From HGM04593 sp045613945 (GTDB lineage Bacteria; Bacteroidota; Bacteroidia; Bacteroidales; Bacteroidaceae): a stretch of DNA of 64,000 nucleotides. The stretch's first letter is position 1; the number at the start of each line of letters is the position of its first letter. The translations under genes and the position numbers were made by a program. The stretch lies in assembly GCA_045613945.1 (NCBI GenBank), contig JAZLBZ010000086.1:1-64000 (forward strand), given 5' to 3'. The notes beneath the pieces were generated by a model, which was not told the origin of the DNA, ran no database searches, and saw nothing but the letters and a program-made list of their open reading frames with translations. Positions 35,312 to 45,021 of the stretch are shown here, piece after piece.

Positions 35312-36868
35312 ATGAAAAAGATATTCAACATATTTGCAACAACTGTAGCACTGCTGTCGGCAACATCGTGTGGCGACTTCCTTGAGCCAAACTCAACAAG
35401 CGAGTTCGTCCCCAAAGATGCCGTCTCACTCAACGAACTGTTGCTTGGTGAGGCCTACCAGCGTAACGACATGACAGGATTCAACATATTCCTGAACCTG
35501 CTCGACGATGACATTGAGGCGGCTCCCTACCAGACACCAACCGATGGTTTCGAAGCCGAGAAGTATCTTGCAGCGTTCACCTGGCAGCCCGATATGTTCA
35601 AGATGATGGAGAAGGCAGCAGCCGGCCACACGAACATCTACCAGTCGTACTACGAGGTTATCTTGGGGGCAAATGCAGTCATTGACTACCTGCCCAACGT
35701 CATAGATACCGAGGAGAATATAAACAAGGTAAAGGCACAGGCATACGCCCTGCGCGGTTTCTACTACTTTAACCTTGTAAATATCTTTGGTGCACCATAC
35801 AACAGCGACTCTACAGCGCTTGGTGTTCCCCTGAAGTTGCAGAGCGGCATTGAACCGAGCGATGACTACCTGAAAAGGAAGACAGTAGCCGAGTGCTATG
35901 CGCAGATTCTCAGCGACCTGCACACTGCCGAGGCCACATACCTGGAACTGCCCGAAAGCGAACAGTGGAGCGACAACTACCGCACCAGCCTGCCAATGGT
36001 ACAGTTAATGCTCTCACGCACATACCTATATATGGAACAATGGGAAGAGGCGGCACGCTATGCAAAGATGGTGATGGACGACGAGCGCTTCAAACTTGTA
36101 GACCTTAACGAGGTGCCACTTGAAGAGCCTAACGAGGATGGAAAATATGTGAGGACATTCCTTAACATGCCTACATATAAGTGCAGCGAGACAATATGGC
36201 CATACGGCAATGTTACAGATATGTTCAAATGGGCATACGACTATGCCAACACCACAAGTTCAATATCGGGACAGAAGATGCACGCCTATTTCCAGGCATC
36301 GGAGAGCCTGCTCAACAGTTATCTCGACTGGGACTTGCGACTGACACACTACATCGTGCAGGCACCCGACGGACAAGGTGGTGAGATGCCTATGGCATTC
36401 GGAAAGGTGAACATTGGCACAACCTACTATCTGCCGCTCACAGCAACCGGCACATTTGGCCGTTGCCTGCGCCTGTCCGAGGCCTACCTGAACTATGCCG
36501 AGGCGATGGCTATGCTTGGCGGCAGCGGCGACGACGAGGCAACTGCAGCACTCAACACCCTGCTCGAGAAGCGCTTTGACCCCGAGGATTTTGAAGAGGT
36601 GGAATTTGACAGCAATGACGACTTGGTGCAGTTCGTGCGAGAGGAGCGCCGCCGCGAGCTGTGCTACGAGGGACACCGTTGGTTCGACCTGCGTCGTTGG
36701 GGCATGCCAGCAATAACACATACATGGCACGACAGTGATTCGCAGAGCAGCAGTTACACACTGCAGGAGGGCGACCTGCTCTACACCATCCCCATCCCGG
36801 ATGAGGCCTTGCAAAGCAATAACAGCCTTGTGCAGAACGAACTGCCGGGCAAAAGAACAGCACAGTAA
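35312..36868 (+). CDS. SusD/RagB-type outer-membrane lipoprotein
   Basis: Captures the substrate for the SusC channel. The 518-residue lipoprotein has Cys20 in LLSATSC and the SusD N-terminus GDFLEPNSTSEF. It also has a TPR-like core (AYALRGFYYFNLVNIFGAPY, FGRCLRLSEAYLNYAEAMAM) and the usual end part with EERRRELCYEGHRWFDLRRW and LYTIPIPDEAL. It starts 12 bp after susC. Confidence 0.95.
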   Translation: MKKIFNIFATTVALLSATSCGDFLEPNSTSEFVPKDAVSLNELLLGEAYQRNDMTGFNIFLNLLDDDIEAAPYQTPTDGFEAEKYLAAFTWQPDMFKMMEKAAAGHTNIYQSYYEVILGANAVIDYLPNVIDTEENINKVKAQAYALRGFYYFNLVNIFGAPYNSDSTALGVPLKLQSGIEPSDDYLKRKTVAECYAQILSDLHTAEATYLELPESEQWSDNYRTSLPMVQLMLSRTYLYMEQWEEAARYAKMVMDDERFKLVDLNEVPLEEPNEDGKYVRTFLNMPTYKCSETIWPYGNVTDMFKWAYDYANTTSSISGQKMHAYFQASESLLNSYLDWDLRLTHYIVQAPDGQGGEMPMAFGKVNIGTTYYLPLTATGTFGRCLRLSEAYLNYAEAMAMLGGSGDDEATAALNTLLEKRFDPEDFEEVEFDSNDDLVQFVREERRRELCYEGHRWFDLRRWGMPAITHTWHDSDSQSSSYTLQEGDLLYTIPIPDEALQSNNSLVQNELPGKRTAQ

Positions 36869-36894
36869 AAGAGTTGTACATCAACACATATATT

Positions 36895-37917
36895 ATGAAG
36901 AAGTATCTTTTGACAATTACAATAATATTGGCAGGACTAGTATCGTTCAGTTCATGCCAAGAGGCTGAGGAGATAATTCCAACGGGCGACTACTCCCCGA
37001 TACGCGGCGGTTTCCCACAAGGTACAACCATGTACGACTCGCTCATCTATGACATTAAACAGGAGTATGGCGTGTATCTGCTATACAAGGATATCACCGA
37101 GGAGGACCTTAACCGCGACTGGTTGTCGGTGGGAACCGGCGATATCTATGTCGGCGGCTATGAGGATGAGAGGAACGACCGCTCATGGAACTTGCCACAG
37201 GAGCATTTACCGTTCTATGTCGACTACTTCTACAACTACATATTCCCAAATATCAGCAGGAATTTCGCAAAGTCAGCCTTTCCTATAAAGATATATATGA
37301 TACACAACCTGCGTACAGAGCCACGTGACTTTGGCGAGGACAGTGGAGAGAATGTGGGCACAAATCTAGACCCATACAAGACCATCAAGTTGGGCAACTT
37401 TGACAACTGGGCCATCAGTTTCAAGGACGAGACAATCAATGCAACCAGCAATGACACTATATTGAAGAAGATGCGTTGTGTATTTATGATTGAAGCAATA
37501 AAGAACTCCATGAGCAAGGGCGAAATCACCTCACCCGACGAATTCTGGACAGGTTTTGACTTCAGCGCAGACAAGAAGATGGATCACAAGGACCCTTCAA
37601 AGGATAACTACAAATACAAGCTCGGGTTCATTGACGAGCCAAACGATAACTTCGGTACAGGCCAGCAAAAACAGATATGGCGTCCGTTAGATGGTATAAC
37701 AAGCTGCTACTATTGGGAAAAAGGGAAATACGAACAGTATGACCTTTTCAAAGCATACATAAAGAACGCCATGTGGCTCACACCCGAGGAGTTCGAGGCA
37801 CTCTACCCCAAGAGCCTCTACCCCTTGCTCACCGAGAAGTATGAGATTACAGTGAAGCACATGAAGGAGCAGTACGGCATTGACCTGCAAGGTATTGCAT
37901 ACGGTATAAAAGAATGA
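36895..37917 (+). CDS. Metallohydrolase-like lipoprotein of a SusC/SusD locus, HExxH absent
   Basis: A 340-residue lipoprotein (signal with Cys21, FSSCQE). Its place after SusD and its C-terminus (KYEITVKHMKEQYGIDLQGI) fit the lipoprotein zinc metallohydrolases linked to SusC/SusD loci. The place where HExxH is expected reads CVFMIEAIKNSM, so the metal site appears lost. It could be a structural partner or a degenerate enzyme. The start was taken at ATG 36895, where the signal peptide begins. The family call is made from memory. Confidence 0.55.
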   Translation: MKKYLLTITIILAGLVSFSSCQEAEEIIPTGDYSPIRGGFPQGTTMYDSLIYDIKQEYGVYLLYKDITEEDLNRDWLSVGTGDIYVGGYEDERNDRSWNLPQEHLPFYVDYFYNYIFPNISRNFAKSAFPIKIYMIHNLRTEPRDFGEDSGENVGTNLDPYKTIKLGNFDNWAISFKDETINATSNDTILKKMRCVFMIEAIKNSMSKGEITSPDEFWTGFDFSADKKMDHKDPSKDNYKYKLGFIDEPNDNFGTGQQKQIWRPLDGITSCYYWEKGKYEQYDLFKAYIKNAMWLTPEEFEALYPKSLYPLLTEKYEITVKHMKEQYGIDLQGIAYGIKE

Positions 37918-37930
37918 GAATAAAAGAGTC

Positions 37931-39421
37931 ATGAAAAACACAATCCATTTCTTTGCAGTTATATTTGCAGCAATGTTTGCTGCATCTTGCAACTGTTCAC
38001 AAAACCAGAACAGAGTATCAACAGAAGATATTGCACTCTTGGATTCTCTTTGGCAGCGCCAGTTCAACGATGCAGAAGGAATAATCACCTTGTACGACTC
38101 AATTGCTCAGGCAACAGCCCCTAAGAAGAAAGGTGTACACATTCTTAACCAGTGCCACTATGTATGGCACAGCGGTGAATATATGTTCAGTTGTCGAGGC
38201 AAGAATGACGACATCTACGAACTGCCTGAACGCAGCACAGAGTTTTCGTTCGACAATGATGTAGTCTCACAGTTCGCAAGCACAAAGAAAATAGGCAAGT
38301 TTGCCGACCACTACTTCACCTTGCAGGCAATGAAGAAGGGTGATTGTTTCAACTATGCACGCGATGGAGTTACCGCAACAGTATTCTACGAAATCAGAGC
38401 ACTCAACGAGAATGACTACGACAAATTGCGTACCGTTTTCACAAGCAAGAACAGCGCACTCCACAACGAATACCTTGAGAGATTGAAATTCCCGCTGCAG
38501 AACAGCGGATGCACCGATGGCCTAAAGAGCATTCAGCCACTCATTGAGAAAAACGTTGCCGACAGCCCATTGAAAACCGAGGTGCTTGCGATGTATGAGC
38601 GTTTCACCCGCATAATGCCCGGCAACCCCGCTCCACTGTCCACACTCAAGGACACCGAAGGCAAGGAGTACACTTTTGCCGATTTCAAGGACAAGGTTAT
38701 TGTGATTGATGTCTGGGCAACATGGTGTCACAGTTGTATTGCCACTATGCACAAGTTCACAGGCTTGCGCCAATGGTTCAGTAAGGAAAATGACGTATGC
38801 TTCATCACTATATCAATTGACCGCAGTGAGGACAAGGAACTATGGCTCAAGACCATCGAAAAGAACAATCTGCGTGGAATGATAAACCTGTTCCCCGATT
38901 GCGAGGAGCAGTCACAGTTCGAGACCGATTTCCAGATTTCGAGCGTTCCACGCTACATAATCATTGGCAAGAAGGGCGAGATTGTATCGGCACACGCTCC
39001 CACCCCGGGCCCTGAGATGGCATCTATGATTGAGAAGGCACGCTTTGCCGAGTTCTACACCGGTCCCGGAACAGATTTCCAGGACATCACACTTGGCGAG
39101 GCTATTGCAAAAGCGACCCTGGAGAACAAGCACATCTTCATTGAGTGCCACACCGATGGTTGCGTGCCATGCAAGATGATGAAGGATAAGGTGTTCCCAC
39201 ACGACAAACTTGCCGAATATCTGAACAGGGAGTTTGTTAGCATAAGCGTTGACAACGAGAACGGCGAAGGACCGCAGATTATGGAAAAGTTCGACGTGCA
39301 GATGTTCCCCACATACATCATCCTTGAGCCAAGCGGAGAACTTGAGGGAATAATAATGGCTACAGAGACCGATATTGACCTGTTCATTGAGAAGATTGAG
39401 GAAATCAAAAACAAGAACTAG
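37931..39421 (+). CDS. Lipoprotein with two thioredoxin domains
   Basis: A 496-residue lipoprotein (Cys20 in MFAASC). Two thioredoxin-fold domains are seen. The first, TlpA-like, has VIDVWATWCHSC near residue 265. The second has HTDGCVPC near residue 410 and the cis-Pro stretch FDVQMFPTYI. An N-terminal domain of about 220 residues is not recognised. Such proteins reduce or isomerise disulfides outside the cytoplasm. It is the last gene of the SusC/SusD operon and is followed by a large palindrome. Confidence 0.85.
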   Translation: MKNTIHFFAVIFAAMFAASCNCSQNQNRVSTEDIALLDSLWQRQFNDAEGIITLYDSIAQATAPKKKGVHILNQCHYVWHSGEYMFSCRGKNDDIYELPERSTEFSFDNDVVSQFASTKKIGKFADHYFTLQAMKKGDCFNYARDGVTATVFYEIRALNENDYDKLRTVFTSKNSALHNEYLERLKFPLQNSGCTDGLKSIQPLIEKNVADSPLKTEVLAMYERFTRIMPGNPAPLSTLKDTEGKEYTFADFKDKVIVIDVWATWCHSCIATMHKFTGLRQWFSKENDVCFITISIDRSEDKELWLKTIEKNNLRGMINLFPDCEEQSQFETDFQISSVPRYIIIGKKGEIVSAHAPTPGPEMASMIEKARFAEFYTGPGTDFQDITLGEAIAKATLENKHIFIECHTDGCVPCKMMKDKVFPHDKLAEYLNREFVSISVDNENGEGPQIMEKFDVQMFPTYIILEPSGELEGIIMATETDIDLFIEKIEEIKNKN

Positions 39422-39433
39422 TCGAAGAACAAC

Positions 39434-39485
39434 AAATATTGCATTGGCGGGTCGGCAATATTGCCGACCCGCCAATGCAATATTT
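39434..39485. terminator. 52-bp perfect palindrome, operon terminator
   Basis: 26-bp arms (39434-39459 with 39460-39485) with no unpaired loop, 12 bp after the thioredoxin stop. No long T-run follows. The next gene has its own promoter, so the palindrome separates two units. Confidence 0.7.
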
Positions 39486-39521
39486 AACACAAGCGGTACT
39501 ACATATATATCAATAATTTAC

Positions 39522-39529
39522 TAACTTTG
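39522..39529 (+). promoter_or_regulatory. -7 box for the secreted CHB_HEX protein
   Basis: TAACTTTG, 38 bp before ATG 39568. It supports the later start codon and a separate transcript. Confidence 0.55.
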
Positions 39530-39567
39530 CAGGCGATAACGTATTGACAAAAACAAAACATATCGAT

Positions 39568-41649
39568 ATGAAGAATTTTCTACTCTCACTTTTTGCAATT
39601 TTCTGTATTCTTGCAACAGCAAGCGCCGAGACCTACACACACACATTCGCTCAAGGCGAACTTACCACCGATGGCGGCGCAGTGACACTCAGCGACATCG
39701 AGTGGAGTGCTACCGGAGCCACCTACATTGATTGGAACACAACCAAAGGAATACAGATTGGCAGCAAGAACAACCCGAACACTTCATACACATTGAGCAC
39801 ATCGGGATTTGCAGGCTACAAGATAAAGAGCGTAACCGTGAACAGCAGCATTGCAGCCAGCGGTGATGCAAAAGTAACAATAGAAGTAGGCAGCCAGACA
39901 TCAGAGGCTTTTACCCTTAAAACGACTGATGCTGCCCACACATTCGATTGCGATGACACAAACGGCAATATCACCATCAGTTGGTCAGCTTCACAGCGCG
40001 CATACTATGTAAAGAGCATCACTGTTGAGTATGAGTTGCCGGCTGACATGGTTGATATTGAAGAGCCAACATTCAAAGTTCCTGCAGGCGTATACGAGAA
40101 CAAGGTCACTGCCACTGTTGAGACAAAGGACCAATCACTTGCTCTCTTTTACACATTGGACGGAACAGACCCGAACTATGAACTTTCACAGGATGAGGCA
40201 GGCGCCACAGTGCTACAGCCTACAGGTACTACAATGACCTCAAGGACATATGCAATGTACCCTGAACTCAAGGAATCGGCTACCATAAAGGTAATGGCTA
40301 CCAGATTGGACGGCGAAACAGTGTACGAGAGCGATATTGTAGAGGCAAGATACATTGTATCTCCAACAAAGCCTTATGTACCTGCCGCATCAATTACAAA
40401 CGGACAGAGATATGCATTCGTTGCAAATGACAGCGTTGCAGATTTCCTTTTCGGCGCTGCAAACGGCAACCTCCAGGGCCGCAAGATTTCGGGCAAGGAG
40501 CAGAAATACATTGAGACCGTTGAATACAACGCATTTACATTCACGAGCACCGATGGCGGTTACACAATCCAGGATGCCGAAGAGAGATATATGTATTTAA
40601 ACGGCAACGACGGCAAGGTTTCTTTTGCAACAGAAAAGCCTGCAACAGGTGCAGTGTGGAGCGTGGAGGTTGAGAACGGACAGGCAACAGTAAAGAACGG
40701 CAACAGCACCCTCTACTATTCAACCGCGAATGATATCTTTGGCTGCTATGCCAACAAGACAGACGATATGGTATTGCCATCGGTTTACATGGCACGCGAA
40801 TATCCAAAGGCAACAATCACTCCCGAGGACGGAAGTTACGTACAGGGTCTGAAAGAGTTCACCATCACCTGTGATGAGGGCATTGCCGTTTCAAGCGATT
40901 TCAGCCTGACCGTACAGGGTAACCAGCGCATGGACCGTACTTATGAGATTGACCGAGTATATAACTGCACACAGGTTGACGAGAACACCTTGAAGTTCAC
41001 TACAGACGAGGCGCTGACATCGGTAGATAACATCAATATCGACCTTATTATCACTGGTGACATTATCCTGAACCCCGAAGGTATGAGCTACAACCACCCA
41101 ATCAAGGGAAGATGGACACGCAGCATCTACTCATATACCCACATTGGTTCATCGGCTGCAGCAACAATAATTAGTGTGGAGCCTGCCAATGGCAGCAAGG
41201 TTGAGTCTTTAAGCTACATCCTATTCACCTTCAGCAATATTGCCACAACTGTAGATACATCAAAGGAGGCAAAACTCTACAAGGAAGGAAGCGAGGAGGC
41301 AATACCTTTCTCATTCACCAACCTCAAAGAGGACGGCACACATGCAGGACAGGACCAGGGCGGCCTTTTGCTTGACACACCTGTAACAGAGAACGGCACA
41401 TATATCCTTAAGATTGCCGACGGTTATTTTGTCGACCGTAACTCAAAGGAGATAAAAGGCATTACGCTCACGTACATTGTTGAGAATGACACTGCCATTG
41501 AGGATATCATTGCCAACAAAGAGAACGGTTGGACCGTATACAGCACAAGCGGCATCAAGGTCCTTGAGACAAAGGATGCAAACAGCATTAAGGCTTTACC
41601 GGCAGGCATATACATAATCAACGGCATTAAGACAGTCGTTAACAAGTAA
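39568..41649 (+). CDS. Type IX-secreted protein with CHB_HEX-like domain
   Basis: A 693-residue protein with a signal peptide (MKNFLLSLFAIFCILATASA). The first domain resembles a jelly-roll (FAQGELTTDGGAVTL). A chitobiase/hexosaminidase C-terminal-like domain follows with FYTLDGTDPNYE. The last 35 residues, VYSTSGIKVLETKDANSIK and LPAGIYIINGIKTVVNK, fit a type IX sorting domain. The product is therefore probably exported by SprA-type secretion and anchored or released. The ATG at 39568 begins a good signal peptide. Substrate unknown. Confidence 0.75.
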   Translation: MKNFLLSLFAIFCILATASAETYTHTFAQGELTTDGGAVTLSDIEWSATGATYIDWNTTKGIQIGSKNNPNTSYTLSTSGFAGYKIKSVTVNSSIAASGDAKVTIEVGSQTSEAFTLKTTDAAHTFDCDDTNGNITISWSASQRAYYVKSITVEYELPADMVDIEEPTFKVPAGVYENKVTATVETKDQSLALFYTLDGTDPNYELSQDEAGATVLQPTGTTMTSRTYAMYPELKESATIKVMATRLDGETVYESDIVEARYIVSPTKPYVPAASITNGQRYAFVANDSVADFLFGAANGNLQGRKISGKEQKYIETVEYNAFTFTSTDGGYTIQDAEERYMYLNGNDGKVSFATEKPATGAVWSVEVENGQATVKNGNSTLYYSTANDIFGCYANKTDDMVLPSVYMAREYPKATITPEDGSYVQGLKEFTITCDEGIAVSSDFSLTVQGNQRMDRTYEIDRVYNCTQVDENTLKFTTDEALTSVDNINIDLIITGDIILNPEGMSYNHPIKGRWTRSIYSYTHIGSSAAATIISVEPANGSKVESLSYILFTFSNIATTVDTSKEAKLYKEGSEEAIPFSFTNLKEDGTHAGQDQGGLLLDTPVTENGTYILKIADGYFVDRNSKEIKGITLTYIVENDTAIEDIIANKENGWTVYSTSGIKVLETKDANSIKALPAGIYIINGIKTVVNK

Positions 41650-41665
41650 CCAAGCAATACACTGT

Positions 41666-41699
41666 CAATGAAGGATGCCCCACAAGGTATCCTTCATTG
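41666..41699 (+). terminator. Terminator after the type IX protein
   Basis: 11-bp arms (CAATGAAGGAT with ATCCTTCATTG) and a 12-nt loop. The M23 gene begins shortly after. Confidence 0.6.
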
Positions 41700-41716
41700 C
41701 ATTAAAAAGGACATTG

Positions 41717-42997
41717 ATGACAAAAGCATTGAAACACATAGCAATATTTTCCGCTGCGCTCCTGGCGCACTGCCTCATTGGCTGCGGAGGTGCTGCAACA
41801 GAGAAGGAGACGACAGCCGAGGATGCACCCATTGTGGAGGAGCAGAAGGTTGTTGTGATGAAATATGGCCTGCCGATAGAGGATTTTGACGTCAGGTATG
41901 ACACTATAAGGGCAAAGCAGACTATTGCCGACCTGCTATATTCGTTTGGGTTCAACGCAAACCAGATACACACACTCACACAGTGCCCCGACACCATCTT
42001 CAACGCACGCAAGATACGCCCCGGACAGGCATGCGCCCTGCTGTGCGAGAAAGACAGTGCCGCCACTCCAAGATATTTCATATATGAGGAGAGTGCAAAG
42101 TCATATATCACCTTTGACCTTGCCAACGACTACCGAGCCGAGCGCAAGCGCAAGCCAGTGGAGTGGCGCGAGAGCGAGGTTGCAGGCACCGTGAAGTCAT
42201 CGCTATGGTTTGCAATGGAGGAGAACAACGCATCGCCGCTGCTGGCAGTGGAGATGTCGCACATCTTCGGCTGGTCAATAGACTTCTTCGGCATTCAGAA
42301 AGGCGATGAGTTCCGCGTCATTTATGCCCAGGAATATGTAGAGGAGACACCGCTCAACAACTACCGCATATTGGCGGCATCGTTCAAGGCGTCAGGCAAC
42401 CTGGTGTATGCAATACCGTTCATACAGGCTGGCGAGGAACTTTTCTACAACAGCGACGGCAACAGCCTTGAAGGCGCATTCCTGAAGGCACCGCTCGACT
42501 ATTACCGCATATCTTCAAAGTTCTCCAACAACCGTTATCACCCGGTGCTCAAGCGCTATCGTGCTCATCACGGCGTTGACTATGCCGCTCCCAAAGGCAC
42601 TCCTGTATATGCCATTGGCAGTGGAAAGGTCATCAAGAAGGCCTACCAGGCAAACGGCGCGGGATATTACCTTAAGATACGCCACAACGCCACATACACC
42701 ACAAGTTACATGCACCTCTCGGGATATGCAAAGGGACTGAATGAGGGCGACTATGTAAAACAGAAACAGGTCATCGGCTATGTAGGTTCAACAGGCATTT
42801 CAACAGGCCCTCACCTCGATTTCCGCGTATACGAGAACGGCAAGCCCATCAACCCCCTGACAATTAAGTCACAGCCAAAGATGCCAATCAGCAGTGAGAA
42901 CAAGGAGGCCTTTGCCATTGTCTGCGACTCACTTGTCAAGCGCCTGGCAAACATACCCATTGCGACAGTTGCTGAGAGCAACGATTCCATAAACTAA
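41717..42997 (+). CDS. M23 peptidase lipoprotein
   Basis: Cell-wall endopeptidase of the lysostaphin type, which cuts peptide cross-links in peptidoglycan. The 426-residue protein starts at ATG 41717; an upstream frame extension (41675) is not used, since the lipobox LIGC (Cys23) fits the later start. The M23 metal-site motifs are HHGVDYAAP near residue 283 and PHLDFRV near 365. An N-terminal region of 230 residues precedes it. Confidence 0.85.
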   Translation: MTKALKHIAIFSAALLAHCLIGCGGAATEKETTAEDAPIVEEQKVVVMKYGLPIEDFDVRYDTIRAKQTIADLLYSFGFNANQIHTLTQCPDTIFNARKIRPGQACALLCEKDSAATPRYFIYEESAKSYITFDLANDYRAERKRKPVEWRESEVAGTVKSSLWFAMEENNASPLLAVEMSHIFGWSIDFFGIQKGDEFRVIYAQEYVEETPLNNYRILAASFKASGNLVYAIPFIQAGEELFYNSDGNSLEGAFLKAPLDYYRISSKFSNNRYHPVLKRYRAHHGVDYAAPKGTPVYAIGSGKVIKKAYQANGAGYYLKIRHNATYTTSYMHLSGYAKGLNEGDYVKQKQVIGYVGSTGISTGPHLDFRVYENGKPINPLTIKSQPKMPISSENKEAFAIVCDSLVKRLANIPIATVAESNDSIN

Positions 42998-43009
42998 AAG
43001 GAGCATAAC

Positions 43010-43039
43010 TTTGAATGAACGAAATATTTATTACTTTTG
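43010..43039 (+). promoter_or_regulatory. Glycosyltransferase promoter
   Basis: TTTG at 43010-43013, 18 nt, then TACTTTTG at 43032-43039. Confidence 0.55.
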
Positions 43040-43071
43040 CAACATCGCAACGGCTGTAGAATATTACTATA

Positions 43072-43875
43072 ATGAAAAACAGAGATTTTAAGGTAAGCAT
43101 ACTGGTATCCACATACAACTGGCCCGAGGCACTGGAACTCTCCATCAAGAGCATGTGGAGACAGACTCTCCTGCCCAACGAAATTGTCATTGCCGATGAC
43201 GGTTCTGATGAAAAGACAACAGAACTTATAACGCGCTTGAAGAAGGAGAGTTGTGTACCTATTGTACACGTGTGGCACCCCGACGAGGGATTCCGCCGAA
43301 CAGAAATCCTCAACAAAGCGATTGCAAAGGCTAGCGGCGACTATATCCTGCAGGTCGACGGCGATGTCATCCTTGCCCGCCACTTTGTGAGCGACCACAT
43401 AGAACTTGCCGAAAGAAACCACTTTGTCTGCGGCAGCCGCGTAAAACTCAATTCCAAGATAACAGAGAAGATTTTTGCCAGCGGGGTGTTCCCGCCACAC
43501 TTCTGGGAGATGCCGCTGGGCTTTATGGCAAACAGTTTCCGCTCACGCCTGCTGCGCCGTTACATGGCAAAGCGCTATGCGCGCGAGATTGACCATCTGC
43601 GAGGCTGTAATATGGCATTCTGGAAAGAGGACGTAATAAAAGTCAACGGCTATAACGAGGATTTGCAGCAGTGGGGACACGAGGACGGGGAGTTTGCTTT
43701 CCGCCTGCACTTTGCGGGAGTTGAGAAAAAGGCACTCAAAGGCGGCGGCTGCGTCTACCACCTCTATCATCCCGAAGTCTCAAAGAGCAACGAAGGCCGT
43801 CACCTTGAGGAACTGGAGAGGGTGAAGAGCGAAAGGCTCAAATGGTGCGAAAATGGAATAGACAAGTATCTGTAA
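43072..43875 (+). CDS. Family 2 glycosyltransferase
   Basis: Transfers a sugar to a glycan or lipid acceptor. The 267-residue protein opens with the GT-A pattern VSILVSTYNWPEALELSI, has the metal-binding DxD as QVDGDVILAR, and ends with the GT7-C-type block HLRGCNMAFWKEDVIKVNGY and QQWGHEDGEFAFRL. No transmembrane segment is seen. It stands alone with its own promoter, so its product (LPS, capsule or glycoprotein) is not known. Confidence 0.88.
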   Translation: MKNRDFKVSILVSTYNWPEALELSIKSMWRQTLLPNEIVIADDGSDEKTTELITRLKKESCVPIVHVWHPDEGFRRTEILNKAIAKASGDYILQVDGDVILARHFVSDHIELAERNHFVCGSRVKLNSKITEKIFASGVFPPHFWEMPLGFMANSFRSRLLRRYMAKRYAREIDHLRGCNMAFWKEDVIKVNGYNEDLQQWGHEDGEFAFRLHFAGVEKKALKGGGCVYHLYHPEVSKSNEGRHLEELERVKSERLKWCENGIDKYL

Positions 43876-44021
43876 GAATATAAATGCAGAAACAGACCAT
43901 CAACAAGCAGTGCAGGAACAGATAATTGCACTCCGGAACACTTTTTTATTCTTTTGATATATAGGTCATTACATTTTTTAAAAAAATTTTTTTATTTTAT
44001 ACAATATTTTAAAACATTTAC

Positions 44022-44029
44022 TATTTTTG
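44022..44029 (+). promoter_or_regulatory. -7 box of the small lipoprotein pair
   Basis: TATTTTTG in an A/T-rich stretch, about 90 bp before ATG 44119. Confidence 0.5.
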
Positions 44030-44118
44030 CGAAAACGAGTCATCACAAGTAGTCAAAATGAGGTTCAGACTACTCAATGATGGTAAATGTTTTTAGAACC
44101 TCTCAAAACTTTATTCTT

Positions 44119-44490
44119 ATGAAAAAGTCACTTTTAATTGCACCTATCGCGTGCCTGATGCTTTTGACATCATGCGGAACTAGTTATCAATCAGGTTTGA
44201 ATTACACAGCAACCCCAGTCAATGTCTCATCAACTATTTCTTCAACCAATGTTGTTGATTTGGAAGTAGGTGAACGTGTAACATTCGTTTATAAAACCAC
44301 AGCACAGGATCGCAGCATGGGCTACTATGCTTTGGAAAATTGTAAAAATGCGGCAATCTCCGCAATGTTAAAGGAGTATGGCAATGCAGACGTCATTGTT
44401 GCACCGGAGTTCAAATACACTTCCAATTATATGACAATTGAAGTAACCGGCCGTCCAGCCAAGTACAAGAACTTCCGTGGTGCGAATTGA
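44119..44490 (+). CDS. Small lipoprotein, paralogue of the next gene
   Basis: A 123-residue lipoprotein; the start at 44119 gives a clean signal (MKKSLLIAPIACLMLLTSC, Cys19). The C-terminal block ADVIVAPEFKYTSNYMTIEV and GRPAKYKNFRG is shared with the product of 44510-44959. Function unknown. An earlier in-frame start (44077) adds 14 residues without the signal pattern. Confidence 0.7.
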   Translation: MKKSLLIAPIACLMLLTSCGTSYQSGLNYTATPVNVSSTISSTNVVDLEVGERVTFVYKTTAQDRSMGYYALENCKNAAISAMLKEYGNADVIVAPEFKYTSNYMTIEVTGRPAKYKNFRGAN

Positions 44491-44509
44491 TTAAGACTTG
44501 ACACAGGTT

Positions 44510-44959
44510 ATGGCTCGACATTTTACTAAATCCTTATGCCTATGCATTTTACTTATTTGCGGAATGCAAACAGCACTTGCGCAAAAAAGTAAAACAAAAA
44601 AGCAGCAAAATTTAGTAAACGTAGAAACAACCATTACCGCAGTATCTGCTGCCGACCTTGAGATAGCAAATGAGCGGGTCAGCAAATCGGCAGTCTGGAC
44701 AATGAATTTCTTAACAGGTAATACATTGGAACAAAGAAAAGCCAATTTAATTATAGAACTCTGCAGAGAAGTCGGTGCCGACGTTTTGGTAGACCCTCAA
44801 TTCACTTTTAAAAAAAGGATGTTGGGTGGAGGCAAATTGACCGTTTCCGGCTATCCTGCGAAATACAAGAATTTCAGAACAATGACAGACAACGAAATTG
44901 ACGCTTTCATATCCACCCCTGAGTATAACACAGGAAAGGTCGTATTTATAAACAAGTAA
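44510..44959 (+). CDS. Small exported protein, paralogue of the previous gene
   Basis: A 149-residue protein, signal peptide ending near QTALAQ. The middle block is ADVLVDPQFTFKKRMLGGG, followed by LTVSGYPAKYKNFR, as in the previous protein. The start is ATG 44510 rather than the TTG at 44498. It follows that gene by 19 bp, so they are co-transcribed. Function unknown. Confidence 0.65.
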   Translation: MARHFTKSLCLCILLICGMQTALAQKSKTKKQQNLVNVETTITAVSAADLEIANERVSKSAVWTMNFLTGNTLEQRKANLIIELCREVGADVLVDPQFTFKKRMLGGGKLTVSGYPAKYKNFRTMTDNEIDAFISTPEYNTGKVVFINK

Positions 44960-45007
44960 AAAGCAAGAGGGTGCCCCAAAAGTAAATGGGTTGCCCTCTT
45001 TGCTTTT
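44959..45007. terminator. Bidirectional terminator
   Basis: Interrupted inverted repeat AAAAGCAAGAGGG.../...CCCTCTTTGCTTTT between convergent genes, followed by a T-run on the plus strand. Half of a similar unit lies near 7351-7376. Confidence 0.7.
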
Positions 45008-45021
45008 TATATCATTCTATA

